The notes under the pieces: model-generated
Told to the model about the DNA's origin: nothing
Database searches by the model: none
What the model saw: the letters and a program-made list of their open reading frames with translations, nothing else
Position numbers and translations under genes: made by a program
Shown here: positions 22,560-34,099 of the stretch, piece after piece
Layout of the letters: each line of letters begins with the position of its first letter
How positions within the stretch are numbered: the first letter of the stretch is position 1
Assembly: GCF_001659605.2 (NCBI RefSeq)
Contig: NC_035169.2
Span: 6,562,110 to 6,626,109 of the forward strand
Source: Manihot esculenta
Lineage: Eukaryota; Streptophyta; Magnoliopsida; Malpighiales; Euphorbiaceae
Reading direction: 5' to 3'
DNA length: 64,000 nucleotides

Positions 22560-24544
22560 ATGGGTACTATTATGATTTCTCCAATGAGTGATGTAGACAG
22601 AATCAGCAATCTTCCGGACCATATTGTTCATCACATCGCTTCCTTCCTCAATGTGCTAGAACTGGCAAAATTGTCTCTTACGTCGAAAATGCTAAGAGAA
22701 TTATGCATGTCAGTTCCCTTCTTGACTTTTGATGGCATGCGTTGGAGAAACAGATATAAAAGGTTACGGTTCATAAATTCTGTGGACAGATTCCTTGCTC
22801 TCCGAAAAGGAAAGCAGACCCGATGCTTATCCATTTGCTGGCCTTTTTCCGCTGTCAAAACTGATGAGAAATTCCGAGTTTTTACATGGCTGTATAATGC
22901 AATAGCATGTGAAGTTCAATTGCTTGATCTCGAATTCATCCTCAAAGGAAATGAAGTATTCTCGTTGCCGCTTCTTGTCTTTCATTGTGAATCATTGAAG
23001 GAATTAAAAGTAAACTTGAATGGAGGCATTCTTGATAAATTTCCCCCCTCTGGTGGATTTTGCAATCTCAAATCCTTATCTTTAAACGATCTTAAACTTA
23101 GTAATGAGGATTTTGGAGAGTGGATTTCATCTTTCTGCAAGCATCTTGAGAAATTAACACTTCGGCAAATTCACGGGGTAGCGAATATTAACATCAGTAG
23201 CTCCACTCTTGGATCTTTGGTCATTGAAACTTGTTGCTCTAATTATCTGCGCAGTATTAGCATATCAGCAGAAATGCTAAGTGATTTTATCTTGGATTGG
23301 AAAGCTTGTATTTGGAATGGCAGTTCATTGAAAATCTTTGCACCAAACCTTGTTAATCTGAGGTGGGATGGACATCTTGTGAATTTACACTGCTTGGAGA
23401 AGCTGAAGCATCTAAAACGAAGTGCAATCAATCTATCAATTAATCCTTCATGTCCTTGGTATGAGAGGTCTACCAATCAGAACTTATCAATGCTACTTAA
23501 TAGCATTTGCATGAGTGGAGCTCTATTTTTAACCAATGAAGGCATTAAGGTAAAACAATATACTCTGACGTGCTGAAATGCTAAGGACAATCACTTTTTT
23601 AAGTGGTTATCCAACACTGTCTGCCCTATTGGTTGGAAAGTATTTATTGTCTTTTCTTTCTCCTTAATTAATCATTAATTATTATACTTTTCCACAAATA
23701 GGATGGAGAATGTTGAACAACCACTTTGAAAAGTGAAGTGGCTGCCCATAGCATTTCTCATGACATGTTTGCTGATTGTTTGGTCACTACTTGTGCTGAC
23801 ATTATTGTTAATGTTGCAGAATTTGTTTAAGAAGGGTTTTCTACCATATCCCTTCCATAATTTGAGTTGCTTATCATTACACGCCAACGATTTAAATGAT
23901 GATTGGGTGCCTGCTCTAGCTTGCCTTCTCAAAGGAACACCTAAGCTGAAGAGCCTTCACATAAAAAGATACAACATACCTGCAAAACGAGTATGCTTGC
24001 ATCTCTCTCCTCTCTCATACGCCTGTGCACACACTATTCATATTAAATTGCTCATTCAATGCTTATAGTTATTTTGCATGCTTTGATATAGTTAAGCAAT
24101 AAATATTTTATTGTCTTTAGTTTCACAATTTCATATTCACTCTATTGCTATTCTCATTTACAAGCAAAACTCTGTTCCTAATTATATCACCCTTAAATCT
24201 TTTTTATCTTCTTGATCTGAATATTTCCCTTATTCTTTCAGGTAAAATATTCACAATCAACGATGCATGTGTTTACCATACGTTATTGGGAATCTGAAAA
24301 GCTAGCTTTTGTTCATCAACTGGAGGAAGCAACGATACAGCTTTTTCACAGAGGGGATAATGATTTGGAGCTCGCAAAGTTCTTTCTCAAGCATGCTAAG
24401 TCTTTGAAGAAGATGACTATCTTTTATTCAACTTTCTTTTCCCCACCTATCCTTAGATTGGTAGGTGATGACGGGAAGGCTTCTACTGCAGAAATAGTGT
24501 ACTTTCCATCGCCTCTCTGCAATATGGAAAATTATTATCAGTAG
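22560..24544 (+). CDS. F-box/LRR protein with FBD-like C-terminus (487 aa, 3 exons)
   Basis: Exons 22560-23549, 23820-23990 and 24242-24544 join in phase 0 at GT-AG introns and give 330 + 57 + 100 residues with no internal stop. Residues ~12-50 (ISNLPDHIVHHIASFLNVLE...) are an F-box, which should bind SKP1 in an SCF ubiquitin ligase. Residues ~115-330 hold irregular leucine-rich repeats (LKSLSLNDLKL, LEKLTLRQIHG), the usual substrate side. The last exon (YWESEKLAFVHQLEEATIQL, LKHAKSLKKMTIFY) resembles an FBD domain. It belongs to the large plant F-box/FBD/LRR family; the substrate cannot be told. The ATG is the first in frame after the putative UTR intron. Part of this gene is duplicated as a ruin at 28225-28515. 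Confidence 0.87.
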
Positions 24545-25360
24545 GTTCAAGAGCTAGGATATTTTTTGCTTCATATCTTTTTGACAAGACTTTAAGGCTG
24601 TGACGCCTTCAACAAGTAGAAACTTTTTTTTTTTTAATTTGATTTTATTGATAATTTTTTATTTAATTTAAATTCAACATTTAAATAGATATTCCTCATG
24701 CCCAATAATTTTTATTCATTCTGCTTTTTTTATATATATTAAAAAATATAATTTTTTTATTAACTTTTTAATTATACTAATTTTAAATACGTTAACTTCT
24801 ATTAAATATTAAGAGATATTTTAGAGATTGAAAATAAAATGATTAAATAGAGTTATAATAGTTAATTTATATATTATTATAATTTTTAAAAAATAAATAA
24901 TAATTTTAAAATAATTAAAAATAATAAATAAAAATTATGAGATGAAGAAAATAATATATATTTTAATTTTAAAATTAATTAAATATAGATTTAATACAAG
25001 TAGTAGTTTTGTGTTTTGAAATTATGCTCCACTAAATTATTAAACGTAAAGAGTATAAATTGAAAATGAATTTAAAACGAAAATTTTAATTCAAGAGACA
25101 AAAAGCATAAAAGAATCAAGAATAAAATGACTTCTTTTGTTCCAATGGGTCACTTATCATTTATTCTTTGGAATCCTGTGCATATAATTAAATTATTTTA
25201 ATATTGCTCAGTTAAAATTTATCAATTTTGCCTCTGGTATTCACTAAATTTCTCAATTTTGTCCTTATAATTTATTTAAAATTTTAAATTGTTTATTTAT
25301 TGTGCTTAAATTAAATACAAATCGTTATTTTAATTTTAGTTAAAATATAAAAAAAAAAAA
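24545..25360. other. AT-rich intergenic DNA
   Basis: 3' flank of the F-box gene. No coding or structured feature seen except A and T runs. It ends in a run of about 12 A directly before the Pack-MULE terminus. Confidence 0.7.
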
Positions 25361-25542
25361 GGTAAACTATAATTTAGTCCCTCTGGTTTAGTGAAATGTA
25401 ACCTTTCGTCCCTCTGTTTTAAAAAACCTTCAATTTAGTCATTGTGATTTTTAAAAACTATGCCATTAGTCCCTCCCGTTAGATTTTCAGTTAAATCACC
25501 GTTAATTTTAGTTAAAAAGACTAAAATACCCATTCTCTCTCC
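25361..25542. repeat. Left terminal inverted repeat of the Pack-MULE
   Basis: Pairs with 26893-27076. Shared blocks include TCCCTCTG, AAAAACTATGCCATTAGT and GATTTTCAGTTAAATCACCG, in the same order and spacing. Confidence 0.88.
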
Positions 25543-25795
25543 TTCTTCTTCCTCTTCCTCCTCCTCTTCTTCTTCTCCTTCCCGATCTCCTTCTTCTGCT
25601 TCTTCTTCTTCTTCTCCTTCTTCTTCTTCTTCTTCTCTTTTCCGATCTCCTTCTTCTTCTTCCTCTTCTTCTTCTTCTTCTTCTCCTTCCCGATCTCCTT
25701 CTTTTGCTTCTTCTTCTTCTTCTTCTTCTTCTTCTTCTTCTTCTTCTTCTCTTTTCCGATCTCCTTCTTCTTCTCTTTTCCGATCTCCTTTCTTC
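25531..25795. repeat. CTT-rich tract with repeated GATCTCC units
   Basis: About 265 bases of almost pure pyrimidine on the plus strand, made of (CTT)n interrupted at least five times by TTCC(C)GATCTCCTT. A shorter counterpart in reverse is at 26800-26900. It gives false frames (Ser-rich 150 aa plus, Lys/Glu-rich 100 aa minus). Confidence 0.88.
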
Positions 25796-25807
25796 TTAAG
25801 TTCCTTT

Positions 25808-26836
25808 GTGATGAATTACTCAACTCTGCTCTTGTTCGTCAGCACCTTGAGCAGTGCGTGGAAACTACAACTGAATTGCAGCAGAAATTGCGATCATTAT
25901 CAGTGGAATTGAAAAATCTTAAGTCTAGGGAAGAATTTCTGGCTGCAACAAGTAACTGAGCACACGGGTGAAATTTGCCACCATAATAACATGCAAGAAC
26001 ATGTTGGGAAAAACTCTTCAACTCCTTTAGATCATCTAGGACCTTCTCTCTCATCAGACATGAATATTCAGGATGTGGAGAATGTGCCTTCTGTTGCTTT
26101 GAAAGAGTCACAAGCATATTGTCCTGAGTTGAGCACCATTAAGGATGACATTCTTCATCTGCAGAATCTGATTACCAGCATAGAATCACAACTTCTAAAG
26201 CAAGCTACGCGGAGGGAGTTTCTGGGCAGTGATTCTATAGGTCGTTTGTATTGGGCTTCTGCTACACTTGCTGGGCATGCTCGGGTTGTTGCTGATGGGA
26301 GTTTGACTTTGCGGCTCAGGAAAATATCAGATCATAAGGGCCTATCAGACAATGTTTCAATTTTCAAGCATTCTGCTTCACTTGGCATGAACACTTTTTT
26401 GGATTCGGAAGGGTCAAGAGCTTGTTTTCCATTCATGTTTAATCCAAATGATAGTATTCCTACATGCTCACCATGGGTTTCATATGAAACTGATTAAGAG
26501 TTTGAAGAGCTTATTGGTTGGTTGGGAGATAATGACCAAATGGAAAGAGAACTGAAAGAGTCTATTATCCAATGGTTAAAGCTACGATTCCATGAGACTC
26601 AACAAACTAGAAACACGGTTCAAGAAGAACGCCAAGCAGCTTTGCCAATAGTCATGAACAATGACAAATCTCCATTTTCTAATTGTCTTGTTACCAAGGC
26701 TGCATTGTTTCTGGAGAAGAAGTACGGTGCTTGTGTTGAGCATGAGACCATTAACATGTTGAAGAAGAGAGGAAAGAAAGGCAAAGGAACAAGTGAAGAA
26801 GAAGAAGAAGATCGGAAAAGAGAAGAAGAAAAATAA
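25808..26836 (+). pseudogene. Captured MBD9-like chromatin-protein fragment, broken
   Basis: Plus-strand coding runs as DELLNSALVRQHLEQCVETT, then REEFLAATS, shifts frame near 25955, continues through TEHTGEICHHNN to the motif RREFLGSDSIGRLYWASA (~26210-26260), meets an in-frame TAA at 26495, then reads on as EFEELIGWLGDNDQMERELK and LVTKAALFLEKKYGACVEHE, ending in the GAA tract. A coiled-coil-like segment, a WHIM-type REFLGxDxxGRLYW motif and the following Trp/Leu-rich part resemble my recollection of the C-terminal third of plant MBD9 proteins (methyl-CpG-binding, PHD, WHIM). No intron is apparent, so adjacent exons may have been joined before capture. One frameshift and one stop make it non-functional. 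Confidence 0.7.
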
Positions 26837-26892
26837 GCAGAAGAAGGAGATCGGGAAGGAGAAGAAGAAGAAGAAGAGGAAGGGGAAGGAGA

Positions 26893-27076
26893 AGGAGAGA
26901 GAATGGGTGTTTTAGTCTTTTTAACTAAAATTAACGGTGATTTAACTGAAAATCTAACGGGAGGAACTAATGGCATAGTTTTTAAAAATCACAGTGACTA
27001 AATTGAAGGTTTTTTAAAACAGAGGGACGAAAAGTTACATTTTACTAAAGCAGAGGGACTAAATTACAGTTTACCC
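26893..27076. repeat. Right terminal inverted repeat of the Pack-MULE
   Basis: Reverse complement of 25361-25542 with few mismatches; ends GTTTACCC before a run of ten A. Confidence 0.88.
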
Positions 27077-28224
27077 AAAAAAAAAACATACATGTTTGCC
27101 TCACTGACCAAATAGTTTTCTATTTCTCAATGACGACAAACTTTAATTATTTTATTAAACAAAGTTCATAATTTCAAATCCCAAAACGATTTAACCCTAT
27201 TGCTTTGGCTCAAATTAAAATATTAAGATGCTTATTAATTATTTTGATTCACAATATTTTCTCTCAATATTAGCTACAAATCAAATTATTCAAGTATCAC
27301 AAAAGAAGTTTAAAGTATTAAGTATACTAATAAATATTTCTAATAAAAAGAAAAATTAATATAAGTAAAAATAAATAATAAGAGTTAAAGCTAATCAAAT
27401 GTCCTAAATTAAAAGTTAAGTGCACATAAAGTTTTAAATCCCTAACAACGCAAATCCTACAACTAATTTCATTACAAAATATACTAATGGAGAAAACAAA
27501 ACTCTAGTGGAGGAAGGTGAGTTCAATCTCTTGAAACGGCTACGTCCTTGAGCACAAATTTTCTCCCTTATTGCGAAGAATGATTGTTGTGGTTGCTAAG
27601 CGGAACATTCCACATTCCCGGAAAATAAAAGATTGGAGGGATTTATATAAATAGTTTAAAAACTACTAAATAATTTATTTGGATTAACTTTTAAAAGTTA
27701 TTTGAGTGTAAGCTATATATCAGAACTGCCATGACTCAGAAAAATTAGGTAAAACTAATGAAATTATGAGAAAAAAAAAACTATTTATGACATGAGGTGC
27801 ATGAACCCATAAAATAAATTTAAAAATTAAAGTTAGATCCTTTTTAAGGTATCCAAACATTTTAAAATGATTTTCAAATTCACTATAGATGCATCAATTT
27901 GCCTTCTTCAGGCACCTAGTCAAAATAATGAAAAACAAAAATAATAAGAAACTTCAAAATATGCTAATTAAACATAAAATTGTAAATAAAAATATATGAA
28001 ATGATTCTTAATTCCTATAAAAGTATGTTTAAACATGCTAAATATAATTATAAGTACAACACGCAGTAATTTAATTAAATTAAGAAGTATTTATTTATAA
28101 TTTATGTGATTAAATTGCTTCTTTAATCATTGAACAAAAACCTAGAGTGTTTTCGGTATTATTACAGGATTAAAAAGTGGACGCAGAGAGTTCTTTTATT
28201 GGTTCATCCTATAAAAAGAGTCTA
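27077..28224. other. AT-rich intergenic DNA
   Basis: No gene supported. A less AT-rich patch at 27500-27640 (GGCTACGTCCTTGAGCACAA...) has no open frame and may be an old transposon remnant. Confidence 0.6.
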
Positions 28225-28515
28225 TTTCAAGCACATCAGTAGAAATGCTAAGCGACTTTATCTTGGAATGAAAATCTCATTAATGGCAAGTCAATGAAAA
28301 TCTTTGCACCAAACCTTGTTTATCTGAGGTGGGATGGATATCAATCTAAAGCAGGATCCTTCATTTGATATGCAAGAGCAAAGCTCTACTTTTAACGCAG
28401 GATCGTTTATTCATCTCCCTTTCCATCTGTGATCAATAGAGAGCTACATGATTAGAGGATGGCTTCTACTGCTGATTTAGTGTTCTATCGATCGTTTGCC
28501 TCAGGATTTCCAATG
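28225..28515 (+). pseudogene. Decayed partial copy of the F-box/FBD gene
   Basis: TCAGTAGAAATGCTAAGCGA and ATGAAAATCTTTGCACCAAA, then CTGAGGTGGGATGGATATC, match exon 1 of the F-box gene (about 23265-23385). A few dozen bases later GAGGATGGCTTCTACTGC and the following ~60 bases match its last exon (24470-24530). Everything between is missing or scrambled and the frames are broken. The two source segments are about 1.1 kb and two introns apart in the parent but only ~100 bp apart here. Confidence 0.75.
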
Positions 28516-28855
28516 CTATATATAGAAAATTAACTCAGTAGACTGGAGATATATAAGATGCTAGGAAAATTTGCTGCATTATCAAGGATACATAAGAAAA
28601 TTTTCTCGGAAATCAAGCTAAATTGAGGAGCTATGGAAGGAAGTACAAGGAGCATCGGTAATTCGGAAATACAGAACCTAAGATCACCGTACTATTGTAG
28701 CATCCATTCTTTTCACCGCATAAGAAGAAAATTAAAGATTGCAGGAACATGAAATGACTAGAAAATTACTGTGATGGCCTCGGACAAAAATGGAAAAAAA
28801 AAAAAAGAAAAGAAGTGCTTATGATGACAATGCTTTGAGTTGATTGCTGGAAAGA
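28516..28855. other. Spacer, 3' flank of the SRF gene
   Basis: No coding region recognised. Includes an A-rich run at 28790-28815. It may hold the SRF 3' UTR. Confidence 0.5.
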
Positions 28856-31800
28856 TTAGGTGGAGTGATGGCTCGTAGTGGGAGAGCTTATGAAGCGAGA
28901 GCGGGTTGTATGGAAAGATCTGTCAAGGGTGTCACCTCCGGGACCATCTAAAGTATTGCTTTTTGCAAAGGAGAATTTTAGCAGCAAGGATGTCAGTGAT
29001 TCCGCAATTTCAGACATTGGTGGACGGAATAACTTCTCAGGCTGTTCAGGAAAGCAATTAAGATTGACTAAAATACAAAGATTTCAAAAATTTTTAAACC
29101 TTTATTTATCTAATATTACACAATATATATATTTAAATGTATACCTGAATACAGAGAGAGATGACATCTGCAAATCGGGAGGCAGCCTTGGGAGTGAGTG
29201 TTCTTCTGATATCTGGATCAACCATTTGTGTCAAATGTGCAGCATCATGAAGCCGAGATGAGGCCCATTTCACCAATGATTGCTCTTCTATTGGCCTTGA
29301 CCTGTTTTAGAAGACTTGAACTATTCATAATCAAGGAAATAATTCTAATATACAAGCCATTAGAATGGGTTAAAAGAAATGAAAAGAATCACAAGACTCG
29401 AGTCATGCCTATCAAAAGGTTTCCTCCCTGTCAAAAGCTCCAAAAGCAAGACCCCAAAGGCATAGATGTCACTTTTCGTGCCATCTTTTCCTGGTTCCCC
29501 ATGCTCAGGTGCAATATAGCCAGTGTCACCAACAGCAAATTCGGCAGCCTATTTACAATATGTCAACAACAATAGATAAATAAATTGACATCTCCTATCT
29601 CTTACTATTTGACAAAATTCATTGGAGATGCACTTAGTCCTGGTTGAATGAGAAGTTAGCAGCATACGCATGAAAGACCCATATAAATAAACTCAAAGCT
29701 TATGAAATTCATATACCAACCCTCCTAATGTGCTATTTATAGAATTATCTAAAGTGGGCATCTCCTCATAAGATTTATACAGCAACTCTTTTTCCTACTG
29801 TTAGTCACTTGTAGCAGTAGTTGGCTAAATTGTCATCCAAGGAAAAGGTCAAGAAGATTAACCAAATGCTTACCTTAATTTTAACACTATTGCTTGCCAG
29901 CGGCCTCAAAATTGCAATTCCACAGTCACAAAGACGAGGTTTAAGTTCTTCATCAAGCAAGACATTGGCAGCCTTTATGTTGCCGTGAGCAATAGGAGGA
30001 GAGAAAGTAGAATGCAAGTAGCTGAATCATAATTTTGAACGGGGAAAATAATTAAAAGAAAAAACAGGCGACCTACTTAATCTTCATTGGCAATGAGGCA
30101 TGCACTAAGCTTTATTTCTCTACTAGTTTTGTAGGATTCTGGAGTGATAATGGCATAATTCCAATTAAAAAAAAATTAGTGCTGTCTTTGGCACTTGCAA
30201 ATCTACTACATTCAAGAGTTATTTTATGTTATATTATGTGAACGATTCACCTCATAGGGTGCATGGTACTATAGATCCATTCCTACAGTCATGCGAGTTA
30301 GACTAGAAGATATGAACATGTTAAAGAAAATAATCATTTAGAATACTTACTGCAGAGCCCGAGCAATTCCTAGTGCAATAGCAACACGAATGGTCCATGG
30401 CAGTGGTTTGTACGCTCCACCATGAAGAACATCATGGAGATTTAATTTTTTTATATACTCATACACAAGAAGATGATATCCATTTTCTACACAGTAACCA
30501 AGAAGTGTTACAATGTGTGGGTGCCTCAGTCGCGATGCAGTCCAAATCACCTCTAAGAATTGTTCTTCTTCTTGGAAAGATAGCGATACCACACTGATGT
30601 TTTTGACCACCACTATCTGGGAAAGGAACACAGTGGGGGTGGTCAGAGACTTCTCACAACTTAAATTCAATTTCAAAAGTAGCTGCAATTTACAAGCAAT
30701 CAGTAAGTTCAAATGATTACATGCCCATCAGGGAACTTGGCTTTGTAAACAGAACCAAGAGATCCCTCCCCTAGTAAATTATCTTCACTGAAATTGTTTG
30801 TCGCAGAAAGAAGCTCTGCCACAGTGTAAATTTTAGCACTTGCTGGAGCTTTGAATTTCTTAGCTAAGCTTCTTCTTCTGGAAATTTTCTCAGTTTTTGT
30901 ACGGGAAGCCGGATTTATATGGCTTGGGCCAACTGTAGGTGGAGATTTTACTGGCAAGAGTTGTGGGCTTGCTTCACATGCAGTTGGAGAAGTGTCTATA
31001 AACATAAAAAGAGAATAAATGGGGAAAATAATAGTCACACGAACATTTGATGGGCTCTAGAGTCAGCCTTACTCAATAAGCACCTTTCTTAGTATTAGTA
31101 AGGTTGCAGAAGAAGCTACATGCTGCATGAATAGCGGACTGGAAACAAATGCATTTTATGATAAATAGGGAATTCAAACATGGTCTAGAATATTAATCCT
31201 AGGTTCCAAATAGTCAAAAAGACATACAACAGAAAAGAAACTCCAAGGTAACAATAACATAGGGTAGATGCTAAATAGGCTCAGAAGGTGAATCACGAAG
31301 CACTGACATCAGGAATCATTACAATGAAATATATATATGAAAACTTTTTTATCACCACCACACAGAAAAAACACTAAAGTTCCATTTTCAGTTAAAACTA
31401 ATCGGCAAACACTTGCAAGAAAGAGTTTACAGTTATGTCTCACATCAATAATACTCGTAGCTAACAGTTCTAGTGCAGGTTCAGAAGACTACCTCTGGTG
31501 ACGGGAAAAATATGGGATCGCCTAAGACGGATTGCAACATAAATTGCTGCACAGGTCACTACGAGAGTTGCTGCACCCACAGTACAAGCTATTCCTCCAG
31601 GACCTAACCCTTTCTTCTTGTGCTCAGCTGCCTCAGGATTGAAATAGTTCTCAATGACACTTGATTCTGTTGTTGGGGGTCCATTAAAATTTTGCTCTAT
31701 GGACACATTTTCCAGAGGAAAATTCCAGAGTGGGTAGTTGACTCCCATATGGAACTTATTCCCATCAATCCTAGCAAGAGGTAAAACCAGAATGGACCAA

Positions 31801-34099
31801 AGAATTGGTAGTCAGGGCAGGCAATCTTACCTAACAACAGTTAGAACCTGTTGGTTACTTACCACAGATTTGGTATTGATTGAAATTGAGTTGGAATAAC
31901 ACCACTAAAGTGATTAGATTGGATGTTTCTGACAACAGAAAGAGAAAGGATCAAAAGGTCATATTAGCTTAAATTGCAATATGCTAACAAAAGCATGGAG
32001 GAACCTACAGCTCGGTTAGGTGAAGATCAGCCAGGTAGATAACTGATCCAGTGAATTGGTTGTTCTGCAAGAACCTGCTTAGCCGAAGCAAAAATATGAA
32101 TCACGTGACATGTGAAAGGAGATACACATACCAAGGTCAGTTTAGGGGGTAGTTGCATTGAACTCACAATCTAGTAAGATTTGTCAGAGATCCTATAGAA
32201 GTAGGTAAATCTCCAGAGAAGTAATTGTATGAAAGATCCCTGCAACAGCATATTGAGTATTGGTGAGGAAACAAAGTAACCATCACTTCCAAAATTTCCA
32301 CAAAGAAAGTGTTGGAACAGGTAACAACTTCAGAAAAAAGGAGGCAATGAAAAGGAGTCAAAATTTAAAATGCATGACATTCTAAATATTTAATATACCA
32401 TCGCAACACACATGATGTTTGATAACCATTCAGATAACTGTTGAATTGTTGACGAGAGACGACAACAAGGATGTTTATACGTATTGTGAGCCATTCACTT
32501 TCAAAATATTTATTTGTGTTTGTGATCTAATTAATAAAAGAGATGCTAATGGATAACCATACTATTAAAGGAAGTTTAGAATAATGCGTTGGTTTCATGT
32601 AACACAATACCATATTATTTTGAAGGGATGACTCTTTAAATTCCAGGGCATTTAACCTATTATTTCTTAGACCGTTTTTCTTAATTATAAATGCCAAACC
32701 AGAAAAGGTGCAGAAACATACATCTCTTTTAGACTCTTCAAGCCACTGAACACGTTACCAATAGTTCCATATAATGAGTTGTTGCTTAGGTTCCTGGAGA
32801 AGAAAAATATTCATGATTGAACATTCTTTAGCAAGAAACCATAAAAATAGGTACTGTAGAGCAACTTACAAATGTCGGAGTTCCTGGAGACTTGATAAAG
32901 AATTGGGTAAATTTTGACTCAACATGTTGCATGCTAAATTGCTGCATTAACAAAAATGAACACAGATGAATACCCATTTAACTAGATGGAAAGGTACTAA
33001 CTCAGAATTACATATATACTACCAGAATACAGAGAAGAAGCCACTTACATGCGAGTGGCATTAGGGGGTAGTTCATATGGAATTTCACCCATAATGTTAT
33101 TGGAGCTAACATCCCTAAGATAAGAAGCCAGATTAAATAATAGAACAGCAAGCAGAGGTTGGTAGCAAAATCTAGACAGAAATATCACTTACAGATGCTT
33201 CAAGTTAGGAAGATTGTGAAGCTGGGTTCCGAGGTACCCACTCAGGTTTAGTCCTTGAAGCTTACTGCAGAACATGAAAGAATATATTAAGTGTATTTGT
33301 AGTCTAAAAAGTGTAAGTTGCTGACTGACATAAGGCTACGTGCACTACAGGTAGATTACGGACGACCCGAAACAAGACACTCCAGTCCATGACTCCTGAC
33401 ATGGATCCCCTTCACCCAGTTTCCATCCCTTCAGATGTGGGGGCTTATTCAGAGCTATATACAGACTTTGAAGCGCCGTGACTGCAAGAGTTTGAAGGGC
33501 AATATCATTATTATATGTAAAAACTAGGAAATTACAGTTTATGTAGTTGTACTGCATTATTCACAAGCTATATTCTAAACATTATATGAATATTTGTTGA
33601 AATTTGATTTCACTAACTTACAGCTCTTTCCGTCAAAAACATTTACAATTTGCTTTTAGTTCCCATTAAAAATACCTTATTATTCTTAAGTCAAATTACC
33701 ATTTAGTCCATTGATAGTCCCTATAATTTTAGAAAACCATAAAATTAGTCCCTATAATTTTAGAAAACCAACAAATTAGTCCCTATAATTTTAGAAAACC
33801 AACAAATTAGTCCCTATGCAACAGGATTACTTTATCCCTAGGGGGTGGCCTTCTTTCTGCGTGGTTGCTGAGAAAAAATAAAAAAAGAAAACTAGATTGT
33901 TAACCTTTTCACCAAAAACGCGCAAATCCTTCTGAGAGGTTAAGCAAGCAAACCCCGAATATCACAAGAAAAACATGAACAGAAGAAATATGTCACAGAT
34001 TTTACCATCATTCGTATCCGTCAATGCCAAAGCGCCGGAATCCAGAATCGCCAAGAAGATTATTACAGTTAAAAACCACTGTAGTTTCTCTTCGACCAT
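28856..34099 (-). CDS. SRF: STRUBBELIG-receptor-family LRR receptor-like kinase (720 aa, 16 exons)
   Basis: Exons (high to low): 34099-34006, 33481-33349, 33264-33193, 33114-33049, 32941-32870, 32793-32722, 32239-32168, 32074-32009, 31928-31863, 31770-31493, 30995-30721, 30616-30351, 30021-29874, 29548-29409, 29301-29145, 29041-28856. They total 2,163 nt with consistent phases and no stop. Order: signal peptide ([20 protein letters not shown]), SUB-type N-terminus with [13 protein letters not shown], six or seven LRRs on 66/72-nt exons, transmembrane segment ~295-318, P-loop GEGSLGSVY, Lys427, then a kinase-like domain. HRD is HGN (523-525) and DFG is DCG (543-545), so it is probably catalytically dead, as known for STRUBBELIG. 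It should act at the plasma membrane in cell-cell signalling. Fifteen junctions were read; the one after exon 14 uses a GC donor (AG|GCATGA) and is the only choice that keeps frame. Which SRF member it is was not determined. Confidence 0.93.
33715..33815. repeat. 31-bp tandem repeat, about three copies, in SRF intron 1
   Basis: AATTAGTCCCTATAATTTTAG followed by AAAACCAACA occurs three times. It resembles the AATTTAGTCCCT sequence common in Mutator-like terminal repeats, including the element at 25361, but no second arm was seen. Confidence 0.85.

Larger units (their letters stand above)
25361..27076. mobile_element. Probable Pack-MULE carrying an MBD9-like gene fragment
   Basis: The ends are long inverted repeats. 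25361-25542 starts GGTAAACTATAATTTAGTCC, and 26893-27076, reversed, starts GGGTAAACTGTAATTTAGTC; they differ by only a handful of bases. Inside each arm is a pyrimidine/purine (CTT/GAA) tract with GATCT units, so complementarity runs further in. A-runs (12 at 25349-25360, 10 at 27077-27086) flank both sides, compatible with a 9-10-bp target duplication of A, though a homopolymer is weak proof. The middle is a captured gene segment, not a transposase. The family call rests on TIR length, the putative 9-10-bp duplication and gene capture. Confidence 0.75.

Noticed and set aside
22631..22858. 75-aa minus-strand frame
   Set aside because: Shadow of F-box exon 1.
25460..25912. 150-aa Ser-rich and 100-aa Lys/Glu-rich frames
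   Set aside because: Translation of the CTT/GAA tract; not a protein.
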